The notes under the pieces were generated by a model. That model was given only the letters and a program-made list of their open reading frames with translations. It made no database searches and was not told where the DNA came from. Source: Apoderus coryli (lineage: Eukaryota; Arthropoda; Insecta; Coleoptera; Attelabidae). Taken from it: DNA of 64,000 nt. The stretch spans positions 11,759,135-11,823,134 of the forward strand of contig OU452202.1 in the NCBI GenBank assembly GCA_911728435.2, written 5' to 3'. Positions 33,191-43,880 of this stretch are shown here, piece by piece. Position numbers and translations under genes: made by a program. Each line of letters starts with the position of its first letter. The stretch's first letter is position 1.

Positions 33191-35477
33191 ATTTATTTCC
33201 AATAAGTACAAACTCATTTAAAACAAAACACAACTTAATAAAAAAAAAACGCTCTACCGTTATATCATGATAAAGCTGAAGATAGTGGTGATAATCTGAA
33301 AATAATAATAATTATTAATAATACGCACTAATTACATATGCTTATAGCTGAAATACCTACCCTATTGGGCAAGAAGTGGATGGTCGGCCACGTCACATTT
33401 TTGCCTCAATTGGAACCGATTTGGCTTCAACGGGTGGGGTTACCTATTTCAGCCTTATTCCCAATACCCACTACATGCTTACAAATTAATTTTATGAAAA
33501 ATCCTCAGCAATTGCAAGTGTCTTCAATCTATTTGTTTGAATCATTAGGAAGAATATAAGTCCACATGTTGAATGCGAGAGTTTTAAATTATTCAAAAGC
33601 AGAAAATCTTCAACATACTCAAAAATCTGTTTGTAACAAACCAAGCCACTATTTATTAGCAAAAGAATCCTCATGAATCTGAAATTCATCTCGACATAGG
33701 GTTGCTAGCTTGATTTCGGATATGTTTGTGACAACTCCTTTGTCATGTATAAGGTTCTAGATAGGAGTCCCGAAATCCACGCGATTGAATGAATACTTGT
33801 TCTTGGAGTTATACATCTGTAGTATCATAAGGTTCAACGTGATTAAAAATATGAGTAAAAATAATATGGAAAGTATAAAATGTAAAACCAAATTTCTATT
33901 TTATATCCCACCTATTACTATTGCTTTTCCCTTTAATTATAACTTAACAAGGAAAATCTCTTTAACTGATTTATTTCATCTCTCATGTATATATGGTCTC
34001 ACTTTTACATACCTAACTGGAATACGCCATCGGCATTTAAATTTTATTTCAACATAAATAATCCGCGATATATTAAATTAAGCAATGCAGAAACGTAATA
34101 GATTTTACCAATAATCCAACCAATAGCATTTCATCCCACTATCAGATAGAGGTACACAGATATTACATCTGAATAAGCATCGTAGCGAATCCGCAATTTC
34201 CCATGGAATTGGATACAAGTAAGTATTCCTGCCATGATTTTCCAAAACCATAGCAGCAACTTATGTATGCCGTGTAATATTACCTCCTCTCCTGCCGATG
34301 CCGGTAGAAAATGATTTGCTGGTTACGTAAATTGGATATGGTTCCAAACCACGTAAATTGAGCACGTAGCTAGCTGCCTCTCTCTCTCTTTCTCTCTGCC
34401 TTGGTTCATTTGCTCTTGTTTTCCATACTATACTCTATACTGAAGAGTGTTTATATGAACTTTTATGAGAAAAGAGAAATGAGGAAGTGCATATCAGCTA
34501 ACTTTGCGTGAATGTTGTGCTTGCCACTACTACTTTTTTGTGCTTTTAAGATAAACTGGTTGAAAGCTCGGGCTGGACACAAAGTGAAACTACAGAAGAA
34601 TGTTTAGGTACGGTTTGTTAAGTTTTTGTAGTTTACAAAAAATAAAAGTTTGCTGTTTACATTCAAAATATTTTTAAGTACACTATTTATACAGAGCTTT
34701 GCAGTTTAATTAGGGTTGCGTACATTCTGTATAACACCAACTTAAATTTATTAAAGAGTAATTTTTCTATGGTTAATAAACTCACTCTAATATTTGAAGT
34801 TTTTATATTAGAACAAATATAGATATTTGGTTATTCAATTAACAAGCATTTAGTAGTTTTAACGCTCTTTAAGATAGAGGAATGAAAAAACAATTGTTTC
34901 CTAGCGTTAAAACTAATCAGGTATCTGCGATCAGATAGCTCCTTTCACCGGTCTCACCTGCTGCTGCTGAAACAATCAATTTTATTAAAGATATAACAAA
35001 GTTTAGGTAATTCCAATAACTAATAATTTTGTTTCATACTTCTACTGTATTTGATTCCGATTAGGCTATGATTGACCTGAGAAGATGCAATATACCTACC
35101 TACCCTATTTTTTTTATTCAAAGGCCTCATTACTTGTATTAAATTATTGTTTGTAGATTATCATGTATGTACAGAATATACCATCACATTCAGGGGCTGA
35201 AAATCCATATTAGCGAATTTTTAGAAAGAATCTGGGTACGCCACTGGAATTGGCATCCTCTGAAATAGACCTGTACCAAGTTTGATGACGAAATATTCAA
35301 TATTAACGATTCTATGACTAAATTACTGTCAGGTTGTTTATTATGCATTAAGAAGCTTTATCTATTAATCCAAGCGATAACAATTTATGAATTATAACGA
35401 ATTTATTTATTAGACATTCTTATAAAGACATTGTTCTAAAATAATAACTTCAAATCCTGGATTTTTCTACTAAATCT
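33191..35477. other. Intergenic upstream of the transporter's 3' side, no gene seen
   Basis: Contains a (TC)n patch at 34378-34402 and a lone CGCCACTG transposon-type end at 35239-35246. Frames at 33338-33559 and 33785-34057 have no recognised motif and ordinary local composition. Confidence 0.4.
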
Positions 35478-35640
35478 CCGTTTACTTGAATCTCAATGTT
35501 TGCGATTACATTAGACAATTGATGTGATGTAATTTCGGCGCATGCCTGTCTTATTCATTCGCGCAGTTCTTCTGCGTGTGACCTCCATAGAAGAAACTCT
35601 AGGAGAGTTAAGTTGGGGACCTAGGAGGAAACATTAAAAC
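35478..35640 (-). pseudogene. Mariner-like transposase C-terminal relic next to the SLC19 gene
   Basis: The minus strand reads PPRSP, then after a frame change NLTLLEFLLW, HAEELRE-stop-IRQACAEIT and SNVIANIEIQVNGD. This is the order seen at the C-terminal end of DD41D-type transposases (RSPDLxPLDFFLW .. EELRxRI .. ACxEIT .. NGxHF). Two breaks are visible and the final NG-HFEHLL is lost. It lies about 20 bp past the putative transporter polyadenylation signal, so the transporter's 3' UTR could run into it. Confidence 0.65.
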
Positions 35641-35661
35641 AAAAGAAAAACTTAAAATTCA

Positions 35662-35667
35662 TTTATT
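35662..35667 (-). terminator. Putative polyadenylation signal (AATAAA) of the SLC19 gene
   Basis: AATAAA on the minus strand, about 150 bases after the transporter's stop codon. It is the nearest canonical hexamer downstream. In sequence this AT-rich the hexamer is common, so cDNA evidence is needed. Confidence 0.4.
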
Positions 35668-35817
35668 TCTAACTAACTGTACTTGTCTTTGTAAATAAAT
35701 ATAAACATCTAAAAACTAGTCAAAATAATTTTTAATTTAATAAATATATCTAAAACAATGTCTAATACAAACACAACAGCCTTAAATACCTCTCACATAA
35801 ATCTAATATCATTATTA

Positions 35818-37375
35818 TTAGCGAATATACGGCGATATACTCCCAATAGTACTCGCATTACTTTCAGCTACAATGCTAGTCTTCCTATAATCCTTGCGAC
35901 TCATAAACCACCCAGTTAAGCCCACAACAATACAAAAACACGCTGTGAGAATATGGTAAACCCCATAAACAAAGAACTGCGCTCGCGGTTCCAATCCAAA
36001 TCCAACTCCCTTTGTAACTACCACTGCAGTCAATATCGATTGACATGCTAACGCGAAGAACGTGTTAATCCCAAAGATTAAACCGTAACTGTCTTCATAG
36101 ATGTTTTTGGCTATTTCGCTGCTCGCTACTGTAATCGCTAAATGAAATAATGCTCCGAAAGCGACATAACAAATATAACTAATCCAAACATAATGGGCTT
36201 GTGACGAAAACAACATTAGGAACCCTTGGAGTAATGATACAATAGCTAAAGTTAACTCTCCTTTAGTTTTCCAATCAATTTTTAACACCCCTCCTAATAA
36301 CGCGCCTAAAAATCCTAATATTGTCAATACAGACTCGACTGCGCCATTATAAATGGATTGGGAACTGGAATTTTCAGTTCCAATCGCCGCCCATAACGGT
36401 TGCATGTAGGTTTGGACTTGGAAAAAGCCGCAAGTTGACAGAGCCCACCATACCGACCATTTTAACACGTGTCTACGGGAATAAGACGCTGTAAAATGTG
36501 TGAACATTAATTTGAAAGCTGATAAAGCTTTTGTGCGTATATCAGCATTCTGTAAATTGTTTTGGTGGAAGTAAATGGTGCGTTTCACGCCTGGTAGAAG
36601 TAAGGCCCATATCGTTGCGGCCAGCATTGCTGGAATAAAATTATAATAAGACTACCTGATACGTTGCCACATCTCTGCCTTTATGTAAAACAACTAAACT
36701 GTCAAACATAAAACCAAAGCCAACTAACTTATCATTTCTAATCATTAATAATATTTATTGAATTTTTAGGTTATTTTATGAAATTGTAAATTAAATGAAG
36801 TGATTTTTTACCTGCAAATGTGATATAATTCAACTGACGAAAGTCCAGGACCTCAAAAGATACTAAAATTTGAGCTAAAATCCCAGAAACTGCTCTACCA
36901 GCTAAAATTGCAGCTCGAGTATGTGAGGTTACTTGCTGGAAATAGTCTTGATTGACCTTAGCATAGATATATGTGTAATATCCCACTTCTGTAGCACAAA
37001 ATGTGCCATAAAATACCTGCAATTAACGCCTGAATATTTTGTTTTTGATGTAATTAAAGAATTCCTTACCTCGAGTATTTGTAATTCAAGAAGACTGGTC
37101 GTCCATAGTAACATACCCCATACAATTATCCCTGAGATACCCAAAAGTACTATTAACGGCTTGTAGCGCCATAAATCTGTGATTAGGAACACCAAAATCG
37201 TCTGTGCTAAGTAACTGTAAGTACCCACAGGGTAAACTTCTTGATTCACTTGTTCGGCCGTGATATTTCTCCATTCTCCAATTAGAAATTCGTAGATAAA
37301 AGGTTCGGATGGTCTGATTTCTTTCAGAAATCCGAATATACTAAGTAGTAGCGATATTTTCAACCAGTTTTCCAT
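35818..37375 (-). CDS. SLC19-family transporter (thiamine/folate-like), three exons
   Basis: Predicted plasma-membrane carrier of the SLC19 (reduced folate carrier / thiamine transporter) family, which moves thiamine or folate-type vitamins. Exons on the minus strand: 37375-37070 (102 codons), 37016-36812 and 36629-35818. Splice sites read CTCGAG|GTAAGG, TTGCAG|GTATTT, TTTGCAG|GTAAAA and TTCCAG|CAATG; phases 0 and 1 join cleanly (..LQILE|VFYGTF.., ..NYITFA|AMLA..). Introns are 53 and 182 bp. The product is about 440 residues, usual for the family. The hallmark FLKEIRPSEPFIYEFL follows the start, and FYGTFCATEVGYYTYIYAKV, in the TM4 region, starts exon 2. Many hydrophobic segments suggest about 12 TMs. 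The first Met is used because it precedes the conserved N-terminal helix. Thiamine versus folate specificity cannot be told from the sequence. A CTATATAA box lies only ~15 bp upstream of the ATG, too close to be a reliable promoter. Confidence 0.88.
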
Positions 37376-39558
37376 GTTATTTTTTATGTTATATAGGTAC
37401 TGTCTAGTTAAGCATGTTTAGTTTGTAGGTGCGTTTATATTTGCTGATTATGGGAGATAATAATTATTTAAACCCGTTGATTGTTTATCAGTACTTGCTG
37501 CTTTTACAATATAATTAGCGTTAATATTACACATTTTATGTTAGTTACAAGCAGTATAATATATTTTATGGGCGATATTCTTTAACAGTGTATAATTTAA
37601 AAAATGATTGCAATTACTAAACATTTTTGCTCTTGTGTCATGAAGCCGTAATTGTACTGTGCAATTGGTTACAAATAAAAATAATTTCGGGATGATAAGA
37701 TAAATTCTGAGGATTATTTCATAATTTGTAATTGTCTGGTTTGTACTCCAAACGCCGCAATACTAAGAATGGTCAACCGCAGAAGCGATCTTGTTCGTCG
37801 TTCATACCCGTATCATGTTTGTAAAATATTAAAAGCATCCAATGAACTCCACTGTAAATTATTGGGATAGCCTACAAAATATTCCTGGCTGAACCTTAAC
37901 AAACGAAAAGGTTCTGAATATTGTACACATTTTATGTTCAGTACCGATTGATCCATCCATGTAAGCATATTTTAACCATTAGTACCTACGTTACTGGTTT
38001 TGTTTACTTTTGAAGTTTATTTAAAAAAAGTTCAATTCATTTGGACAACACAATTTTCGGCTAATATTTTGGGTAACCCTGTATATGGCCGTTTTAAATT
38101 AAACTATCAATTTTCAACCTAAAAACATGTCAACATATTTTAAAAAAATATATAATGGACCACTTTCATTACCTTCGTTTAATAAAATTATGAATTTTCT
38201 ACCTAAAAGACATTTTAATATATTCTTAAAAATTTTGATAATTAGTAATTCATTTTAGATTGCCACCGTATCTCAATCTTAAATTGTTAGAAATCGACAT
38301 TTGGGTCTATCCATTCTGCGAACAACAATAAATGTGTACTGAGCCTTATTTTTTGTTTACAATTTCTCATTTATTCGGTCATCAAAGTGTTATTATTTAT
38401 TTGGATTGAAGTTTTCCACTCGCATCAATTAAAAAGTGGAAAGTTTAAACATCATTTTATTAATACTTAAAAAAATCCAGTTTTAAGGATAGTATGGCAA
38501 CACATTCACCTTTAACATCAATTCAATAATTGAAGGAACAGCCTTTTTTAGACAATCCATGAAGAGATAATGGCAACAGTTATAAAAAAAATTAGGCTCA
38601 AAAAACACTGATGTAATTAGACCGCGTGATATAATATACAAACCATTGTAACAAGACGATAATTATATCTGGGTTTATTATTCTATGGTTGTCCACCCGG
38701 TATTTCTACCAATTCAATTGATCTGTATAGGGTTTTTTAGTAAAAGCAAATCTGACACGCGCGAGGAGCACATATTTTTGGTTCGGCATTTAATACTGTC
38801 CCTTACTGAATCTCATTTAATGGAATTCAGCATCCTTAAATATTCTTCGATTAGGTTGTTGATTACTGCATCTGTAGCGTTATTGCACGGTTTGTTTGTG
38901 CAAACTGATTAAGTGTTTTGGGTTGTAAAGATATTACCTACATTTAGATTGGTTGTATAAATAAACTGTTTGGTTAAACATTGCTGAAGTAGCTTTACTT
39001 ATTCTACTGAGAACTCCACCAAGAATTCCGATCGTTAGCGGAGCTTTGGCCGGGCGTTTCGCTACACCACACATCATCGACTGGTTCGCAATGTTGCCGA
39101 ATTTATTTGTTCATGGCTTGCCTAAAGGAGGCTGTGGAACACTCAGGTGACAGTGTTGCGATACTGTCCTTAAAACTGTTTTTTTTTAACTCTTAATAAA
39201 ATGATATTTAAACCTTCACTCTATTGCTTTGCTAGGAGATAATGTAGCGTGGCTTGTAATATTATAATATCTTTCTACTAATAGAGGCTGAGAAATTGTG
39301 ATTGACTCGAATATTATATCGATACGATTTTGCATCACTATGGGAATGAACGTTGACATTTTGAATATCCGCGTCAAATTAAATGCATTGGGCAGTTTGT
39401 ACACAATAACATTCGTCACGTCAAATATTAATATTTCATATAATATGTTTTAAACATTTTGAAAAATGTTTCGCTATTTGACAGATTTCAAAATGTTTCA
39501 AATTTCTGCGCTACCTATATCAGAACAGTAAATTCAGATCATGTCATTGTATAATTAA
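37376..39558. other. Upstream flank of the SLC19 gene; no other gene seen
   Basis: The 5' UTR and promoter of the transporter should lie here. I cannot place the start site. A lone mariner-type end (AACCCTGTATATGG) lies near 38072. The segment 39080-39140 (GTTGCCGAATTTATTTGTTC, then AGGCTGTGGA) recurs diverged at 45912-45958, perhaps a minor repeat. Confidence 0.4.
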
Positions 39559-39899
39559 TGTTTATCGTTTTCTCTTCACAAAAACCATTATAGATAGATA
39601 GATAGATATAACGTCACATTTTTTTATTTAATTTACAGTCACGACATAGAACGTTTCGTGCTAATATTCAACACATCCTCAGCTTTAGGAAATGAAACAA
39701 TCTACGAAACACCAAATACTCAACGACGAATTTTTTTAATTTAATTAAGTCAGTTATTTTGTTAAATAATTGGTGTTTTGTAGATTGTTTACTTTCCTAA
39801 AACTGAGGATGTGCTAAATATTACACGAAACGTTCTATGTCGGTATTATAAATTAAATTTAAAAAATGTGACGTAATTTAGTGGAGTAAACGATAAACA
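39559..39899. repeat. ~340-bp foldback element with hammerhead-like core in each arm
   Basis: TGTTTATCG at the left and CGATAAACA at the right begin inverted arms of about 150 bp. Both contain ACGTCACATTTTTT, GACATAGAACGTTTCGTG, CACATCCTCAG and CAATCTAC, with roughly 85 percent identity. The left arm also carries a (TAGA)n run at 39592-39609 that the right arm lacks. Core motifs CTGAGGATGTG..CACGAAAC occur at 39653-39682 (minus) and 39803-39831 (plus). No coding frame. The ends are not mariner-like and no clean target duplication was seen. Confidence 0.8.
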
Positions 39900-42094
39900 A
39901 TATGTACTAAAAAACCGCGAAAATGCATATTATACCTATTGTATAATGAACGAAATATCTGGTAAAAAGGATTTAATAAACATATCAGGGAATAATTTAC
40001 AGACAGGATACAATTTCACTTAAAAAAATAGGTCCATGACCAGTCTTGAACCCGCAACGTTACTGTTACGAAGACTTGACGTTAACATATATATACACCA
40101 ACATGTAGGTATACTTTTGTTTTTTTTAATTTTGATTGTCGTTAACTGTAGACGTAAGTTCACGATTTGAGAACGTTTTTAAAAATGTTTCCGGTCAAAG
40201 GAGCCCCACAAAAGGTACACTTCTTGGATTTTGAGTGAAAACGCAGTTGTACCCTGTTTAGTATAGGCTATTATAGAAAGATTGTTAATTATAATAATTA
40301 TAATGTATATAATTTCAAGGTATAATTAAAAGTTTTCACATTTTGTTAATTAAAAAGTTTCAGATAAAATTTCGAATTTGCTAACAACTTCTTTTATACA
40401 TTTTTATACTTCATTCATTTTTTACTTTTGTTCCGCTTTTTGTTCATGAAAATAGCAGATCTACTTGCTTGATATCAAATTTATATTCAATAGAGTTTTA
40501 ATTATATTGAGTTCATTAATTTGGGAATAGCATTTTACTAATTGAATTGGTAAGCTTTCAAACAAATAAAATTGTATTACTGGCAAAAATATTCACCTAC
40601 ATATTATCTACATTTTAAAAATCCATTTAGTGCTAAAGCACGTTTTTATTTTACAACATGATCATATAATTAGTATCTAAATATTTTTTAGAGTTTTATT
40701 TGGTTTTAGTTACGTATACGTAAATGTATTTTTTGCAAAATTTCGTAAAATGTATGTCTACAATAGCATAAGATATTTTTAAAATACTATTTTGTTTGCT
40801 CATGACAGACCCATGCGTATTAAATATAAAATTTAAGATATCGGTTAGGAGATATTTGATTTATTAAAAAAATCCTTGTATCTGGGAAACAATTCATTTT
40901 CGGACGTATGTTTATAGGAACTTTTTTTCATAAAATGACCTGACAAATCACCCTCTTACATACTGCCGCGTATAATAACGAGATTTCTATACAAGAATGG
41001 AAACAAGTTTAAAAAAAACGATCTAGGCTATTTTATTTTAATAAAAGTAATATTAATAGTCGCTTTTTTTTAATTTATATAGGTATTAGAATTATACATC
41101 ACTTAAATCAATGCGTGGAGATCCTATACGGAAACTACTAGATAATATTAAACACATTTTCACTTACCTAGTTAAAAATAACATATCTTCATCGTGTCGG
41201 TACATATGAAAGACACATCATGATTTTCATAAAAATAATAAAACTAATGACAGGGGAGCATGAGAGAAACACCAAAGTCATTAATAACCTATGAGCTAAT
41301 GTATTTTCAACGCGAATGGAGAAACGTTAGCTAATATTTTTCTTACTTAAAAGTGAAAAACATATGTACGACGATGTTATGTATTAGTTTTACTATTTTA
41401 TGTTTATTTTTTATTAGTTACACAAAATATTTCACCTTTGCAGTTAAAGAAAGCCGCTACATTGTTTATTTAAAATATGACTTATATATAAGCATAGAAA
41501 ACGGCTTAATTACGAAAACATCCTCTCATTAATAGCGAAAGCATCATATTTATTATAATTTTTAGTGAGTCATAACTCACCGTTTTGTAAATATATTATT
41601 ACATGCTAAATGATTGTATTATATTGATGTTATTCTTATAGTGTCCTACAATTTTGATCTTTAATTTGTTTCAGTTTTTAAATATTGCATTATATTAACG
41701 ACTCTGATCCAACCCTGTATTTACATTTTCATTATCTTTCTACGAGGGGGCGTTTTTAATTACGCGGAATAGGAGATACGGGTAGAAAATTAAAATTCAA
41801 TATTATTTTACTTCTTATAATAATAATAATTATATGATTTTATTAATTATCACCATTTTAAAAAATTAACACAATTATCTCTGACAATACAAAAAATGGA
41901 AATAGGACAGGTGTTCTATTAATTATTATTAATATTCAATGTAATATTCCATTAACAGTTATTAAACACAATTTTTGGAGAATTTGAACGAGCATTTTTT
42001 AAAGATAGGTTGACATTGTTAAATGACTTGATATGGATGTCGATGGAAGTTTGATTGATTGAATACTCGACCCCATAATTTTCGTGGCTACGTT
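39900..42094. other. Long AT-rich intergenic stretch, no gene seen
   Basis: A weak B-box-like sequence on the minus strand (GCGGGTTCAAGACTGG, about 40041-40056) could be an old tRNA-derived relic, but no A box fits. Otherwise nothing is recognised in about 2 kb. A lone AACCCTGTATTT lies near 41712. Confidence 0.4.
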
Positions 42095-42800
42095 ATTCTT
42101 ATTTGCCAATGTACCCTTCAGCTACCGTTGTTGAACGCCAGCCTCCGTGCCGGTTTAGGGTAGATATATCGTCGCCACTATCTACTAAAATTGTTGCCGA
42201 ACACCGACGAAAACAATGGCCCGTGTAAAGTTCAGGATTCTGTAGTTTTAGGAATGTAGGTAGCAATTAATTTTCCCATATTTCCTATCTTATTAATGCC
42301 AACTTTTTGGATAGTACATTTACCCTTTTGATAATTAGCAAAAAAAAAATTATCTATAACACCAATTGGTTTTCGTGTTTGGAATTTTAACTAAAATGGC
42401 CCCACCCAAATATTCGAGATATACATTTCATCTCTTCTGGAAGCCCCATTCCTCCCATGATAAGCACAACCTGCAACAGAGAAAGTGATATTTTGAATTA
42501 GGACTTATTCTACCTAAATATAAATATCATTATATTACCATGGCCAGAAGGTAGGTAAATGCTGTCCGGGGCCTTTTTAATGAACTTGTCGATTTCGTTT
42601 GTGGTAAATACCTCGGATTTTCTTGCTCCATTGCCATCAGATTTGCGTTTTAAAAATGCTCGCAATTTTGAGTAATTACTACTGTGACCAAAAAGTCGAA
42701 GATTTAAATTTACTTGAGATGTTGCGAAAGTATGCAATCATAACATTTTCTGAGCAGGAACTAGTTTTCTGTTCTTTGCACCACTCCATGAATTTATTAT
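42095..42800 (-). pseudogene. Crypton-like tyrosine recombinase relic
   Basis: Minus-strand frames, in order from 42800: KFMEWCKEQK and VMIAYFRNISSKFKSST (N-terminal SAM-like DNA-binding part), LRAFLKRKSDG, EVFTTNEIDKFIKKAPD, then a broken stretch, GAILVKIPNTKT, and near 42110-42240 LYTGHCFRRCSATILV and HGGWRSTTVAEGY. The last two fit the HxxR, H/W and Tyr motifs of the tyrosine recombinase active site, with Tyr as the DNA-linking nucleophile. At least three frameshifts separate the segments. Such genes are known from insect Crypton transposons; they are also found as domesticated genes. No terminal repeats are expected for Cryptons and none were found. Confidence 0.75.
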
Positions 42801-43417
42801 AAGAATGTGTGTATTTTTATTTGGATTTTTCCAGTATCAAATTTAATGACGCGACATTTGCTGCCTGGAAATCACTGGGTGGCGATAAACTAAATTAGCT
42901 ATTGAACGCACAATAAAAGCTTTTGTCGGCAACCGTCCGGAATGTACCCACTTCCCGGACGCTTTTTCTTTGAGAAAGTAGCATTTCCCGGCCACGTCGT
43001 TGTTGTCATTTCAAACAAATTGAATCTCTTCAATATTAGCAATTGCTCGAATATTAATATAAATATTAATATAAATAAGAATTAAAATGTTTCTGTTAAT
43101 ATGTATTATTTTCAGTTCTGTTCTGTTTAATTCAAATAAGAATTAAATTGTATAATAAAGAAATGTGTCGTCTGATTGTTTTATTATTCTACACGATTGC
43201 CGAAAAAATATTGTACGCAACACGCTCGAAAATAGTTTTTTTGGATTCACAAACAGACAGACAGAATATTGTCTATTCGTCCAAAAAAAACCTATGTTCC
43301 GGACTTGTTACGGAAATTACCTACTATTATTGGCAGTCGTAGAAAAAAAATATTGCAGCAGTGTTCATTAACGCCGTTATTATTACATGTAAAAGCCAGC
43401 ATATCGTCACATTTGTA
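42801..43417. other. Intergenic, no gene seen
   Basis: Contains a small ATATTAATATAAATATTAAT block at 43050 and otherwise no recognised feature. Confidence 0.4.
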
Positions 43418-43880
43418 TCAACAGTAAAAACACAAGAGCTTTTTTTTGATCGATTAAATTTCTTTCTGTAACGAAATAATTTTGCCAATCAGTAATCTTA
43501 CGAGAAAAATTGACATAACAAAATCGCGAGACCGAAGGTCCAGTGATTTTGTCAAATCGCAGTTTTTCGAGCAAAATTACTAATGGAGACATTAAAGGGA
43601 CGTAAGCATACTAGATGTAGACGCTTAAGAGGAACAGGCGTTTCTATTGGTGATAAAAAACAATGCACCTTTTTTATCGCTGTCAAAATGACAAAACGGT
43701 CATCTTTAAATGACACATTTTATATAGGAGTTAATTTATCAACAGTAAAAACACAAGAGCTTTTTTTTGTCGGATAAATTTCTTTTAGTAACGAAATAAT
43801 TTTGCCAATCAGTAATTTTACGAGAAAAACTGACATGACAAAATCGCGAGACCGAATGTCGAGTGATTTTGTCCAATGAC
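43418..43880. repeat. Direct repeat pair (~150 bp, 320 bp apart), partly self-complementary
   Basis: TCAACAGTAAAAACACAAGAGC and the following ~145 bp (CGAAATAATTTTGCCAATCAG, ACGAGAAAAA, CAAAATCGCGAGACCGAA) occur at 43418 and again at 43738 with about 90 percent identity. In the first copy the stretch from CAGTAATCTTACGAG to 43580 also has an inverted partner (CGAGCAAAATTACTAA), so it can fold. A diverged relative of the AGCTTTTAGGATAAATTTC block lies inside the hAT-like element near 49425. This is probably a MITE family in partial tandem. Confidence 0.6.

Noticed and set aside
32181..35246. A 3.07-kb hAT-like element between CAGTGGCG (32181) and CGCCACTG (35246)
   Set aside because: Flanking 8-mers do not match and no transposase lies between; the ends are probably unrelated.
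40030..40085. Minus-strand tRNA-like sequence with GGGTTCAAGAC
   Set aside because: No A box or cloverleaf could be fitted; at most a very old relic.
43418..43880. CRISPR-like direct repeats
   Set aside because: Only two long (~150 bp) copies, in a eukaryotic genome; a duplicated MITE explains them.
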